Of a stretch of DNA of 64,000 nucleotides, positions 27,732 through 38,547 are shown piece by piece. The notes beneath the pieces are model-generated. The model ran no database searches. It had not been told where the DNA came from and saw only the letters and a list, made by a program, of their open reading frames with translations. Both the position numbers and the translations under genes were made by a program. Position 1 is the first letter of the stretch; each line of letters opens with the position of its first letter. Source of the stretch: RPQJ01 sp963731105 (GTDB lineage: Bacteria > Pseudomonadota > Gammaproteobacteria > Steroidobacterales > Steroidobacteraceae); NCBI GenBank assembly GCA_963731105.1, contig CAVSUM010000020.1, forward strand, positions 3,194-67,193, in the 5' to 3' direction.

Positions 27732-28900
27732 GTTCAGGCTGCCCGCGCTCGGCGCGGACATGGACGACGGCACGATCGTCGAGTGGCACGTGGCGCCCGG
27801 GTGCGCGCGTGAAGCGGGGCGACGTGGTGGCGGTGGTCGAGACCGACAAGGGCGCCATCGACGTCGAGATCTTCATGGACGGCGTGGTGCGCGAGATCGT
27901 CGTCGCGCCGGGCACACGCATCCCGGTCGGGACGGTCATCGCAACGATTGACGCCGAAGGCGCCGCTCCTGCTCCCTCTTACTCTCTCTCCAACTCCCTC
28001 TCCCGCCCCAGCGGGAGAGGGTGGGGGTGAGGGCTCCTCTTCTGCCCCGTCCTCCACCGAACGCCTGAAAGTCTCGCCTGCCGCGCGGCGGCGGGCACGG
28101 GAACTGCAGGTCGACGTCGAGGCGCTCACCGGGACGGGGCCGGGCGGTGCGATCACGGTCGAGGATGTCGAGAGGAGCGACCAAGCCCTCACCCCCGCCC
28201 TCTCCCGCCAGGGCGGGAGAGGGAGCAGAACAAGAGAAGGCGGGCATGCGCGAGGCCATCGCGGCGGCGATGTCGCGCTCGAAGCGCGAGATCCCGCACT
28301 ACTACCTCTCGACCACCGTCGACGTCACGCCGGCCACCGAGTGGCTGGCCGCGCACAACGCCGCGGCACCGGTCGCGGAGCGGCTGCTGTTCGCCGCGTT
28401 GATCGTGAAGTCCGTGGCGCTCGCCTGCCGCGAGCTCGAGGGCTTCAGCGGCTTTCATCGCGACGGCCGCTATGAGCCAGAGCCCTGCGGTCCACGTCGG
28501 CGTGGCGGTCGCGCTGCGGGGCGGCGGACTGGTGGCGCCCGCGATCATGGACACCGCGGACAAGCCGCTCGCCGCACTGATGGACGACTTCCGCGCGCTG
28601 GTGACGCGGGCGCGTGCCGGGCGGCTGCGCGCCAGCGAACTCGCGGCCCCCACGATCATCCTCACCAGCCTCGGCGAGGCGTCGGTGGATGCCGTGTTCC
28701 CGATCATCCAGCCGCCGCAGGTCGCCATCGTCGGCGCCGGGGCCGTGGTGGAGCGGCCGTGGGTGGTGGACGGCAAGGTCGTGCCGCGGCAGGTGCTGAC
28801 GTTGTCCCTCGGTGCCGATCACCGCGTCACGGACGGGCGCCTCGGCGCGCAGTTCCTCGCGCGCATCGCCGCCAGGCTGCAGTCACCGGCATCACTGTGA
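27721..28900 (+). CDS. Dihydrolipoamide acyltransferase (E2), repeat-derived linkers, four frameshifts
   Basis: Lipoyl-dependent E2 core of the dehydrogenase. The lipoyl domain has VVETDKGAIDVEIF with the lipoylated Lys, the peripheral-subunit-binding domain reads VSPAARRRARELQV and GTGPGGAITVEDVE, and the catalytic domain ends with ADHRVTDGRLGAQFL, containing the active-site HxxxDG. Extra bases are inferred near 27800, 27960-28000, 28171 and 28480; length minus four gives 392 codons. Both interdomain linkers are encoded by CCCTCTCCCGC repeats (27996 and 28186), which in the repaired frame read Pro/Ala/Gly-rich. No E3 gene is nearby; E3 would be encoded elsewhere. Confidence 0.85.
27996..28033. 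repeat. CCCTCTCCCGC palindrome, copy 3, inside the E2 gene
   Basis: CCCTCTCCCGC-CCCA-GCGGGAGAGGG followed by TGGGGGTGAGGG. It lies between the lipoyl and subunit-binding domains, exactly where a flexible linker is tolerated. Confidence 0.85.
28186..28223. repeat. CCCTCTCCCGC palindrome, copy 4, inside the E2 gene
   Basis: CCCTCACCCCCG, then CCCTCTCCCGCC-A-GGGCGGGAGAGGG. It lies between the subunit-binding and catalytic domains of E2, at the second natural linker. Confidence 0.85.
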
Positions 28901-28909
28901 GGAGCCGTC

Positions 28910-29161
28910 ATGGATCGTGCTGAACTCGCGCGCCGCGTGCTGTCGCTGGTGACCGGGATCGCGCCGGACGTGGAGGCCGCCACCGTCATCCCCGGCATCG
29001 ACTTCCGCGACCAGTTCGATTTCGACTCGATGGACACGCTCAACTTCGCCATCGCGCTGCATCGCGAGCTGGGCGTGGACGTGCCGGAGACGGATTACGC
29101 GCAACTGGCGAGCCTCGACAAGTGCGTGGCCTACCTCATGAAGGAGGGGACGGTCTCTTGA
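28910..29161 (+). CDS. Acyl carrier protein
   Basis: An 83-residue acidic helical protein. FRDQFDFDSMDTLNFAIAL at about residues 32-50 carries the serine (DSM) that takes phosphopantetheine. It starts nine bases after the E2 stop, with GTGAGGAG as ribosome-binding site. The last codons and the stop lie in a 25-bp palindrome, so a repeat has replaced the original end. A dedicated ACP next to an E1-E2 complex and an acyl-CoA ligase suggests that acyl groups are moved onto it; this is inference. Confidence 0.85.
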   Translation: MDRAELARRVLSLVTGIAPDVEAATVIPGIDFRDQFDFDSMDTLNFAIALHRELGVDVPETDYAQLASLDKCVAYLMKEGTVS

Positions 29162-29198
29162 CTGTCCCTCGCGGGGACAGTCAAGAGACCGTCCCCTC
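29144..29198. repeat. GGGGAC-family palindrome 1 (25-bp perfect arms)
   Basis: The left arm 29144-29168 (GAGGGGACGGTCTCTTGACT + GTCCC) and the right arm 29174-29198 are perfect reverse complements around a five-base loop. It forms the end of the ACP gene. Shares GAGGGGACGGTCTCTTGA with the element at 33562. Confidence 0.9.
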
Positions 29199-29250
29199 AG
29201 TTGCCCGCAGTTGAATCCATCCCGCCGCCGGGCCTGCGATATAGGTGTCC

Positions 29251-29933
29251 ATGCTCGACGTTCGCAACCTGACCAAGTCCTACGGCGGACCGAGCGGCCG
29301 GCGGGTGCTCGAGGGCGTGCAGCTGCGGGTCCAGCCGGGCGAGTACGTCGCGATCGTCGGCGATTCGGGCGTCGGCAAGTCGACGCTGCTCAACCTGGTG
29401 GCCGGACTCGACGTGCCTGACGCGGGCAGGTCCTGCTCGAGGAGCGCGACCTCGCGCAGCTCGACGAGGACGCCCGCACGCGCCTGCGCCGCTCGCGCAT
29501 GGGCTTCGTCTTCCAGGCGTTTCACCTGTTGCCGCACCTCACCGTCGCCCGCAACGTCGGGTTGCCGCTCGCACTCAACGGGCAGGCCGGGCCCGCAGCG
29601 GCGGCGCGCGTGCAGGAACTGCTCGAGGCGGTCGGCCTCGGCGGACGTGCCGACAGCCTGCCGCGCGAACTGTCGGGCGGTGAGATGCAGCGTGTTGCAG
29701 TCGCGCGGGCTCTCGCGCACCGGCCCGCGCTGGTGCTGGCAGACGAGCCCACCGGCAACCTCGATCCCGACAATGCGATCGTGATCCTCGAGATCCTGCG
29801 CGCGCAGATCAAGCGCGACAACGCGGCCGGCGTGCTGGTCACGCATTCGGCAGCGGCGGCGGCCACGACCGACCGTGTGTATGAACTCACGCGGACGGGG
29901 CTGCACGAGCGCCGTTCGCCGGTGACGCCTTGA
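29251..29933 (+). CDS. ABC transporter ATP-binding protein (AttE/LolD-like), one frameshift
   Basis: About 227 residues. Walker A is GDSGVGKST (residues 38-46), the signature LSGGEMQRVAVARAL, Walker B ALVLADEPTGNLD and the H-loop VLVTHS. LolD/MacB/AttE-type ATPases energise FtsX-like permeases that act on lipids or lipoproteins. The frame breaks near 29427 (GGGCAGGTCC); adding one base gives GQVLLEERDL and 228 codons. ATG at 29251 is used; a GTG at 29245 is also possible. The stop overlaps the permease start (TTGA). Confidence 0.88.
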
Positions 29934-32476
29934 GCGTCGACGTGGGGCGCATGACGTTCGGCGCCCGGCGCGCACTGCTCGAGGCTGCGGCGTTCGGGCC
30001 GTTGCGGCAGGCGCCGGGGCGCACGGCGCTCGCCATCATCGCGATCGCGCTCGGCGTGGCACTCGGCTTCTCGGTCTACCTGATCAACCGCGTGGCGGCC
30101 GACGAGGTGCAACTCGCGTCGCGCAGCCTGTTCGGCATGGCGGACCTGTCGGTGCAGGCGCCGGGTCTCGGCTTCGACGAGGCGCTCTACCCGAAGCTCG
30201 CGGCGATCCCTGGGGTTGCCGTGGCGAGCCCGGTGGTCGAGGTGCAGGCACGCCTGCCGGGCCGCGACCGCACGCTCAAGCTGGTCGGCATCGATCCGTT
30301 CCGGGTGGCGAAGCTGCAGCCGGCGCTCGCCGCTGCGGGCGCAACCGCCGCGCAGGGCAACGGACTGCTCGGCGACGACCTGGTCTGGCTGAGTGCAGCC
30401 GCAGCGCAGATGCTGGAACTCGACGTCGGCGACTCGCTCGACGTGCAGGTGGGGCTCGACGCGGTCCCGCTGCGAGTGGCCGGGCTGCTGCCGGCGGGGG
30501 AGTACCGACAACCCATCGGCATGCTCGACATCGGCACCGCGCAGTGGCGACTCGACCGACTCGGCCGCCTCGACCGTGTCGACCTGCGCCTCGTCGCCGG
30601 CGGCGATCCGCTCGCGGTACAGGATGCGATTCGCGCGGTGCTGCCGCCCGGCGTGCGGCTCACCACGCCGGGTGAGGCGAGCGACGACGCAGTGCGCCTG
30701 TCGCGCGCGTACCGTTCCAACCTCACCGCACTCGCCCTGGTCGCGCTGTTCACCGGTGGCTTCCTCGTCTATGCCACGCAGTCGCTGGCCGTTGCGCGTC
30801 GCCGCCGCGAGATCGCGCTGCTGCACGCGATGGGCATGACGGTGCGCGAGCAACTCGCCGCGGCCTTGCTGTCCGGCGGACTCGTCGGCGTGCTGGGTGC
30901 CGCACTCGGCGTCGTGCTCGGAGTCTTCGTCGCCCGCGCCGGCCTCGCCGCGTTCGGCGCGGACCTCGGCGCCGGCTATTTCCGCGGCGTCGCGCCCCAG
31001 CTCGCGGTCGGCCCGGTGGAGGTGCTGGTGTTCTTCGCGCTCGGCGTGGCCGCGGCGCTGGTGGCGACACTTGGTCCCGCGCGCGAGGCCGCGTCGGTGC
31101 CGGCGGCCGCAGCACTCAAGGCCGGCGACGAAGCGCCGCTTGCAGCCAGGCGGCATGGCTGGATTGCAGTATTGCTGGCGCTCGCGGCGGGCGTCGCGCT
31201 GCTGCTGCCGCCGCTCGAGGGCATCGCGCTGCCGGGCTACGCGGCCATTGCCTGCCTGCTGCTGGCCGCGGTCTTCCTCGCGCCGACGCTCTCGCACCTG
31301 GCCTTCGATCGCCTGCCCGTGAAGGGGCCGGCCTGGCTGCAGATCGCGACGGCGCAACTGCGCGGCACGGCACGGCGCTCCACGGTCAGCATCGCCGCGG
31401 TGCTGGTGAGCTTCAGCCTGATGGTCGCGATGGCGATCATGGTGTACTCGTTCCGCAACTCGCTGGACGCCTGGATGCAGCGCATCCTGCCGGCCGACCT
31501 GTACGTGCGCTCCGGCTCGGCGGGCCTCAGCAGCTTCCTCGACGAGAACGCGCAGGCCGTGATCCGCACCGTCGACGGCGTGGCGCGCGTGGACTTCGTG
31601 CGCTTCCAGGACGTGGCGATGCCGGGGTCCGGCCTGCCACTCACGGTGATCGCCCGACCGGTCACCGAGGACGACGCAGATAGCGTGCTGCCGATCCGAC
31701 GGCGCGACACGCGGCCGGCGCCCGCGGGCACGGTGCCGGTGTGGGCGTCCGAGGCGGCGCTCGACCTGCGCGGCTTCGACGTCGGCACGGTGTTCGACCT
31801 GCCGCTCGGCGGCCGCACCGTGCGGGCGAGCGTGCGCGGCCTGTGGCGCGACTACGAGCGGCCCGGCGGCTCGGTCGTGATGCCGCGCGACGTGTTCGTG
31901 CAGTACACCGGCGACACGCGCGCCACCACGGCGGCGCTCTGGCTCGCCGCGGATGCCGACCCGGACGCCGTGGCCTCGCGCATCCAGGCTGCATTGCAGC
32001 GCGGCGGCGATTACGAGATTGCAGTACCGCGGGAAATCCGTCGCCTGTCGCTGCGCGTCTTCGATCGCACCTTCGCGGTCACCTACCTGCTCGAGGCGGT
32101 GGCCGTGCTGATCGGCCTGTTCGGCATCAGCGCCAGCACCAGTTCGCAGGTGCTCGCGCGACGCGGCGAGTTCGGCATGCTGCGCCACCTCGGCGTCACG
32201 CGCGGCGAGATCGGCCGGATGCTCGCGGTCGAGGGCGCGGCGCTCGGTGCCGTCGGCGTCGCGACGGGCCTCGCGATGGGCGGCATCGTCAGCCTGATCC
32301 TGGTCTACGTGGTCAACCGGCAGTCGTTCCACTGGACCATGGACGTGCACGTGCCGTGGCTGCTGCTCGCGGTGCTGAGTGGCGTGCTGGTCGCGGCGGC
32401 GGCACTGACGTCCGTGGCGAGCGGGCGACAGGCGATGGGCGACGACGTGGTGCGCGCCGTCAAGGAGGACTGGTGA
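29930..32476 (+). CDS. FtsX-like ABC permease (AttF/AttG-like, two fused FtsX domains)
   Basis: An 848-residue permease. A membrane helix at residues 32-55 is followed by a large periplasmic domain, three helices with the FtsX signature (about 265-405), then a second copy of the same layout: helices around 425-460, a second periplasmic domain (about 525-705) and three C-terminal helices. It corresponds to AttF and AttG joined in one chain. TTG at 29930 overlaps the ATPase stop. The 3' end is followed by an AttH gene, so the set matches the AttEFGH export system described from Agrobacterium and found in many proteobacteria. Substrate unknown. Confidence 0.85.
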   Translation: MSVDVGRMTFGARRALLEAAAFGPLRQAPGRTALAIIAIALGVALGFSVYLINRVAADEVQLASRSLFGMADLSVQAPGLGFDEALYPKLAAIPGVAVASPVVEVQARLPGRDRTLKLVGIDPFRVAKLQPALAAAGATAAQGNGLLGDDLVWLSAAAAQMLELDVGDSLDVQVGLDAVPLRVAGLLPAGEYRQPIGMLDIGTAQWRLDRLGRLDRVDLRLVAGGDPLAVQDAIRAVLPPGVRLTTPGEASDDAVRLSRAYRSNLTALALVALFTGGFLVYATQSLAVARRRREIALLHAMGMTVREQLAAALLSGGLVGVLGAALGVVLGVFVARAGLAAFGADLGAGYFRGVAPQLAVGPVEVLVFFALGVAAALVATLGPAREAASVPAAAALKAGDEAPLAARRHGWIAVLLALAAGVALLLPPLEGIALPGYAAIACLLLAAVFLAPTLSHLAFDRLPVKGPAWLQIATAQLRGTARRSTVSIAAVLVSFSLMVAMAIMVYSFRNSLDAWMQRILPADLYVRSGSAGLSSFLDENAQAVIRTVDGVARVDFVRFQDVAMPGSGLPLTVIARPVTEDDADSVLPIRRRDTRPAPAGTVPVWASEAALDLRGFDVGTVFDLPLGGRTVRASVRGLWRDYERPGGSVVMPRDVFVQYTGDTRATTAALWLAADADPDAVASRIQAALQRGGDYEIAVPREIRRLSLRVFDRTFAVTYLLEAVAVLIGLFGISASTSSQVLARRGEFGMLRHLGVTRGEIGRMLAVEGAALGAVGVATGLAMGGIVSLILVYVVNRQSFHWTMDVHVPWLLLAVLSGVLVAAAALTSVASGRQAMGDDVVRAVKEDW

Positions 32477-32502
32477 GGAAATTGGGGACATGCCTGATTT
32501 CC
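32474..32502. repeat. GGGGAC-family half element at the start of the AttH gene
   Basis: GAGGAAATTGGGGACATGCC then TGATTTCC: GGAAAT and ATTTCC flank GGGGACATGCC as an inverted pair. It covers the end of the permease gene and the ATG of the AttH gene, so it may have replaced the original signal-peptide start. Confidence 0.5.
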
Positions 32503-33558
32503 GCTGCTCGCACTGCTGCTGCATCGCCGCCGTGCCCGTCGGCGCGCAGGTGACGTATCCGGCCGTCGTGCCCGGCGTCGAACTGCAGTTTCCGCGCGAC
32601 GAGGGCGCGCATCCGCAGTTCCGGATCGAGTGGTGGTACGTGACGGGCTGGGTACAGGACGACACGGGTGCGCCGCTCGGCTTGCAGGTGACGTTCTTCC
32701 GCGTGCGGCCGGGGCTCGGCGAATCGAACCCGAGCCGGTTCGCCGCGCGACAGGTGCTGTTCGGGCACGCGGCCGTCGCTGACCCGCGCCACGGCAAACT
32801 GCGGCATGCCGAGCGGTCGGCGCGCGAGGGCTTCGATATCGCGTTCGCGCGTGACGGGCGCGTCGACGTCAGGCTCGACGACTGGTCGCTGCGTGCGGAG
32901 GGCGGCGGCTACCGCGCGATCGTCGCGGGCGACGACTTCTCGATGCAGCTCGAGCTCGAGCCGACGCAGCCGCCGCTGTTGCAGGGCGACCGCGGCTACA
33001 GCCGCAAGGGCCCGGAGGCGGCGCAGGCGAGCCACTACTACAGCCTGCCGCACCTGCGCGTGAGCGGCGAGATCGTGATCGATGGCAAGCGGCGCAATGT
33101 CACCGGTGCGGCGTGGTTCGACCACGAGTGGTCAAGCGACGTGATGGACGACCAGGCACGCGGCTGGGACTGGCTCGGGCGTCAACCTCGACGATGGCGG
33201 CGCGCTGATGGCGTTCCGCATGCGCGGCCCGGACGGCGGCGCGCGCTGGGCGGCGGCGACGCTGCGGGCAGCGGATGGCAGCGTACAGACGTTCGCACCG
33301 ACGGAAGTCGCCTGGATGCCGTTGCGGCGCTGGCGCTCACCGCGCACCGGCGCCGAGTATCCCGTGGCGTGGCGGGTGCGCGTGGGTGATCGCGAGTTCG
33401 AGGTCGAGCCGCTGATGGACGACGCGGAGCTGGACTCGCGCTCCAGCACCGGCACGATCTACTGGGAAGGTCCCGTGCGATTGCGCGCTGCGGGCGGCGG
33501 GCCGGCCGGCAGCGGCTACCTCGAGCTCACCGGTTACGCCGGCCGCCTGGCTCTGTAG
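32490..33558 (+). CDS. AttH/CrtC-type lipocalin-like hydrolase-fold protein, one frameshift
   Basis: About 355 residues. EWWYVTGWVQ, GLQVTFFRVRPG, SHYYSLPHLRVSGEI, AWFDHEWSS and LDSRSSTGTIYWEGPVRL are signature blocks of the AttH family (related to carotenoid 1,2-hydratase), a two-lobed lipocalin-like fold secreted to the periplasm. An extra base near 33178 breaks the frame; length minus one gives 356 codons. The N-terminus MPDFRCSHCCCIAAVPVGAQ is a poor signal peptide, while an adjacent frame reads PLLALLL, so a second shift near 32510 is likely. Partner of the ABC genes just upstream. Confidence 0.82.
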
Positions 33559-33561
33559 CCG

Positions 33562-33624
33562 CCGGAGGGGACGGTCTCTTGAGTGTCCCCAGACCGGGGA
33601 CACTCAAGAGACCGTCCCCTCCGG
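33562..33624. repeat. GGGGAC-family palindrome 2 (29-bp perfect arms)
   Basis: Arms 33562-33590 and 33596-33624 are perfect reverse complements around AGACC. It fills the whole gap between two convergent stop codons (33558 and 33627), where it could act as a bidirectional transcription stop. Confidence 0.9.
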
Positions 33625-33626
33625 CG

Positions 33627-34487
33627 TCACAGTTGCTTTGCGGCGAACGTGTCGCAGTCCGCGGGGTTGCCGCTCTCGAGCCCGCGGCGGAACCAGCGCA
33701 CGCGCTGCTCCGAGCTGCCGTGCGTGAACGCGTCGGGCACGACCCGGCCCTGGGTCTCCCGCTGGATCCGGTCGTCGCCGATCGCGCTCGCGGCGCCAAG
33801 GCCTTCCTCGACGTCACCCGACTCGAGCAACTGGCGCGAGCGGGCGGCGTGGTTGGCCCACACGCCGGCGTAGCAGTCCGCCTGCAGTTCCATCCGCACC
33901 GACAGCTCGTTCGCCTGCACCTTGGGCATGCGCTGCTGCGCGGCCTGCACCTTCTCCGCGGTGCCGACCAGGTTCTGCACGTGGTGCCCGACCTCGTGCG
34001 CGATCACGTACGCCTGCGCGAAGTCGCCCGGCGCGCCGAAGCGCTGCGACAGGTCGTCGTAGAAAGACATGTCGATGTAGACCTTCTGGTCGAGCGGGCA
34101 GTAGAACGGCCCCATTGCCGCCTCGGCCGTGCCGCACGCCGACTGCACGGCGCCACTGAACAGCACCAGCGTCGGCTCCTGGTACTGCACGCCATACTGC
34201 GGCAGCAGCGCCTTCCAGGTTTCTTCGGTATCTGCGAGAACCACTGCCGTCATCTCGCGCAGGTGCGCCTCCTGCGGCGATTCCTGGTACGGCTGCGCGC
34301 TCTCCTGCATCTGCACCTCGGGCGCCTTGGTGGCGACGCCGAGGAAGGGCAGGGGATTGATGCCGAGCAGGCTCAGCACGACGAGGAACAGCACGCCGCC
34401 GATACTGAGCCCCACGCCGGTTCGCACCGGACGCATGCCGCGGCGGTCCTCGATGTTGCTGCTCTGGCGACGGCCTCGGATATCCAT
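33627..34487 (-). CDS. Neutral zinc metallopeptidase, YpfJ family
   Basis: A 286-residue membrane-anchored protein. A short charged N-terminus is followed by a hydrophobic helix (about residues 25-43, GVGLSIGGVLFLVVLSLLGI), then an extracytoplasmic domain with the zinc-binding YVIAHEVGHHVQNL near 160-173 and MELQADCYAGVWA near 200-212. YpfJ/PF04228 proteins share exactly these. CPLDQKVYIDMSFY and SGNPADCDTF hold paired cysteines. The physiological substrate is unknown. It is convergent with AttH across palindrome 2. Confidence 0.88.
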   Translation of the reverse strand: MDIRGRRQSSNIEDRRGMRPVRTGVGLSIGGVLFLVVLSLLGINPLPFLGVATKAPEVQMQESAQPYQESPQEAHLREMTAVVLADTEETWKALLPQYGVQYQEPTLVLFSGAVQSACGTAEAAMGPFYCPLDQKVYIDMSFYDDLSQRFGAPGDFAQAYVIAHEVGHHVQNLVGTAEKVQAAQQRMPKVQANELSVRMELQADCYAGVWANHAARSRQLLESGDVEEGLGAASAIGDDRIQRETQGRVVPDAFTHGSSEQRVRWFRRGLESGNPADCDTFAAKQL

Positions 34488-34583
34488 GATCTGCGCTCCC
34501 TGGCGGCGTGCCCCGGTTCAGGAGCGCAGATTACGTCAAGTCGGGCGTCGCCGGAACCTGCGGCGCCGCGAATGGCGCGACCG

Positions 34584-34829
34584 CTACAGGTTGCGCGGAT
34601 CCTCGGCGGCGGACTCGACCCACACGCCGCGACTGCACTGCAGCAACTGCGAGCCGCTCACGACGTAGGTGCCGTCCCTGTACTCGGTGCCATTGAAGTA
34701 ACAGACCGGCTCGCCGGGGACCTGCTGGCGGATGACGTCGGTGTCCTCGTCTTCTTCATCGGCGATTGGCGAGTTCTTCAACTCGGGATCCTGTGCGCCC
34801 ACATGGAGGATCGAAGCGTGGTGTTTCAT
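34584..34829 (-). CDS. DUF1496-like small protein
   Basis: An 81-residue protein, MKHHASILHVGAQDPELKNS, with a C-terminal half EPVCYFNGTEYRDGTYVVSG then SQLLQCSRGVWVE. The CY-NG-xY-xG and LL-C spacing matches DUF1496 proteins, a small family of unknown function. No signal peptide is obvious. The start ATG at 34829 was chosen because the frame upstream merely reads through the antisense of groEL. Stands alone between the metallopeptidase and GroEL genes. Confidence 0.6.
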   Translation of the reverse strand: MKHHASILHVGAQDPELKNSPIADEEDEDTDVIRQQVPGEPVCYFNGTEYRDGTYVVSGSQLLQCSRGVWVESAAEDPRNL

Positions 34830-34908
34830 TGCAGTGCTCCCGTGTGGTGTGGCCACGCGGCCTGACAACCCGATCTTAGTCCGTGGGCGGGCGGAAAGGC
34901 CCGCTGAA

Positions 34909-34990
34909 AACAGGTGACATTCACCTATTTTCTGAAAGCAGGGGACATTCACCTGATTTTCGGGAAATTCGGAGAATGTCCCCACTATTT
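34909..34990. repeat. Degenerate GGGGAC-family repeats between DUF1496-like gene and groEL
   Basis: GAAAACAGGTGACATTCACC, GAAAGCAGGGGACATTCACC and GGAGAATGTCCCC occur in a row: two imperfect direct copies and one inverted copy of the unit also seen at 36680. Lies at the 3' end of the groEL-like gene. Confidence 0.65.
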
Positions 34991-34993
34991 CTC

Positions 34994-36613
<1,620 letters not shown>

Positions 36614-36679
36614 GACGCGCTCCCCGTTCTGCCGCCGATGGCTCGATTCTTGGCCCGTACGGCGGCCGCGGGAATACGT

Positions 36680-36737
36680 GGAAATAGGGGACATTCTCCT
36701 ATTTCCGAACGGAAATAGGAGAATGTCCCCTATTTCC
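36680..36737. repeat. GGGGAC-family palindrome 3 (27-bp perfect arms)
   Basis: GGAAATAGGGGACATTCTCC plus TATTTCC, loop GAAC, then the perfect reverse complement. It lies between the divergent starts of groEL (36613) and the PLP enzyme (36751), only 13 bases before the latter. Confidence 0.9.
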
Positions 36738-36750
36738 TCATAATCGCGCC

Positions 36751-38463
36751 ATGCAGGACTGGAGCTTCGAATTCCTCCGCAGCCAGGTGGTCGGCATCGA
36801 CTCCGCCTTCGATACGCCGTTCGGCCGCCGGCTGATGGTCTACTGCGACTTCACCGCCTCGGGCCGCTGCCTGCTGTTCGTCGAGCGCTACCTGCAGACC
36901 CTGCAGCGCAGCTACGCCAACACCCACACCGAAGACGACGTCACGGGCCGCAGCATGAGCCTGCTGCTGCACGAGGCCGAGGCGATGATCAAGCGGGCGG
37001 TGAACGCCGGGCCGCAGGGCCGCATCGTCGCGTGCGGCACCGGCGCGACCGGCGCGATCGACAAGCTGCAGCAGATCCTCGGCGTCGCGTTGCCGCCCGC
37101 GACGCGGCGCGTTCTCGGCGAGGAACTGCGGCAGTTCCTCGGCCACCAGCGCTGCGAGGATTTCCGCGCCTTCCAGCAGTCGCACCAGCCGGTGGTGTTC
37201 GTCGGTCCCTATGAGCATCACAGCAACGAGGTGACCTGGCGGCAGGGCCTCGCGACCGTGGTCGAGGTCAACCTCGCACCCGACGGCGGCGTCGACCTCG
37301 CGCACCTCGAGATGCTGCTGCAGGAGCCGGAGTACCTCGGCCGGCTGCGCATCGGCTCGTTCTCCGCGGCGTCGAACGTCACCGGCATGCGCTCGCCGGT
37401 GCGCGACATCGCGCGCCTGCTGCACGCGCACGACGCCTACGCCTGCTTCGACTACGCGGCGAGCGGCCCGTACGTCGACATCGACATGAGCGCGCCGCGC
37501 GATCCCGACGGCGGCGATCCGTCGCTCGACGCGGTGTTCCTCTCGCCGCACAAGTTCCTCGGCGGCCCCGGCTCGAGCGGCGTGCTGGTGTTCAACGAGC
37601 GACTGTACTCGCGCGACCTGCCACCGAGCGTGGCGGGCGGCGGCACCGTCGACTACGTCAGCCCGATGGACCAGGACTTCATCGTCGACATCGAGGAGCG
37701 TGAGAAGGCCGGCACGCCCGGTGTGCTGCAGATCCTGAAAGCTGCATTGGCGCTGGAGCTGAAATGCAGTATTGGCGCAGAGCGCATCGAGGCGCGCGAG
37801 CAGGAGCTCGTGTCGCGCGCACTGGCGCGCTGGGGCGCACACCCGCGCATCGAGATCCTCGGCAATCCCGATCCCGCGCGGCGCATCGGCATCGTGTCGT
37901 TCAACCTCGGCGACCCGCGCGGCCGCTACCTGCATCCGAAGTTCGTCACCGTGCTGCTGAACGACCTGTTCGGCATCCAGTCGCGCGCCGGCTGCTCCTG
38001 CGCCGGACCGTACGGCCACCGCCTGCTCGGCATCGACCAGCCGACCTCCGAGCTGTACCGCGACTGGGTCCGCAAGGGTTTCCAGGGCATCAAGCCCGGC
38101 TGGTGCCGCGTCGGCTTCCACTACGCGATGGACGACGTGGACGCGACGTTCGTGATGGACGCCGTGGAGTTCGTCGCCGAGCACGGCCACCGCTTCCTGC
38201 GCCTGTACGCGTTCGATGCCGAGACCGGCGCGTGGAGCCATCGCTCCTACCAGGAGCGGCACGCACCGTTTTCGCTCGAGGCTGCACTGGGGGCGACCGG
38301 CTGCGACGAGACGGCGCTGCCGGCCGAGTCGCGGGCGCGCCTGTTCGCGGACTGCCTGCAGCAGGCCCGGGCCAGCGCCGAGCGGCTGGGCGAGCCGGAC
38401 CCCGGGACTGTGCGCAAGGACACGGAACGGTTCGGCGAACTGCAGTTCTTCAACGTTGTCTGA
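36751..38463 (+). CDS. Aminotransferase class V / cysteine-desulfurase-like PLP enzyme
   Basis: A 570-residue fold-type I PLP protein, longer than the 400 residues of IscS/SufS. YANTHTEDDVTG and GTGATGAIDKL bind cofactor phosphate, PYEHHSNEVTWR and FDYAASGPYVDIDM supply the aspartate, LSPHKFLGGPGSSGVLV carries the PLP lysine, and SRAGCSCAGPYGHRLL is a cysteine loop like that of cysteine desulfurases. The last 100 residues are an extra tail. Substrate unknown; selenocysteine or cysteine desulfuration is possible. Starts 13 bases after palindrome 3. Confidence 0.85.
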   Translation: MQDWSFEFLRSQVVGIDSAFDTPFGRRLMVYCDFTASGRCLLFVERYLQTLQRSYANTHTEDDVTGRSMSLLLHEAEAMIKRAVNAGPQGRIVACGTGATGAIDKLQQILGVALPPATRRVLGEELRQFLGHQRCEDFRAFQQSHQPVVFVGPYEHHSNEVTWRQGLATVVEVNLAPDGGVDLAHLEMLLQEPEYLGRLRIGSFSAASNVTGMRSPVRDIARLLHAHDAYACFDYAASGPYVDIDMSAPRDPDGGDPSLDAVFLSPHKFLGGPGSSGVLVFNERLYSRDLPPSVAGGGTVDYVSPMDQDFIVDIEEREKAGTPGVLQILKAALALELKCSIGAERIEAREQELVSRALARWGAHPRIEILGNPDPARRIGIVSFNLGDPRGRYLHPKFVTVLLNDLFGIQSRAGCSCAGPYGHRLLGIDQPTSELYRDWVRKGFQGIKPGWCRVGFHYAMDDVDATFVMDAVEFVAEHGHRFLRLYAFDAETGAWSHRSYQERHAPFSLEAALGATGCDETALPAESRARLFADCLQQARASAERLGEPDPGTVRKDTERFGELQFFNVV

Positions 38464-38547
38464 CACGCTCCGGTCAACGGGTCGCCGGCGAAAGCGTTGG
38501 TGCCCGGAAATGACCTCGGTGGCACGGCTACCGAAGGGGGAGGAGTG

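Noticed and set aside
29522..32797. Very long open frame on the minus strand (over 1000 codons) opposite the FtsX permease
   Set aside because: It has compositional character of a high-GC shadow, no motif and no ribosome-binding site; the plus strand carries clear FtsX domains.
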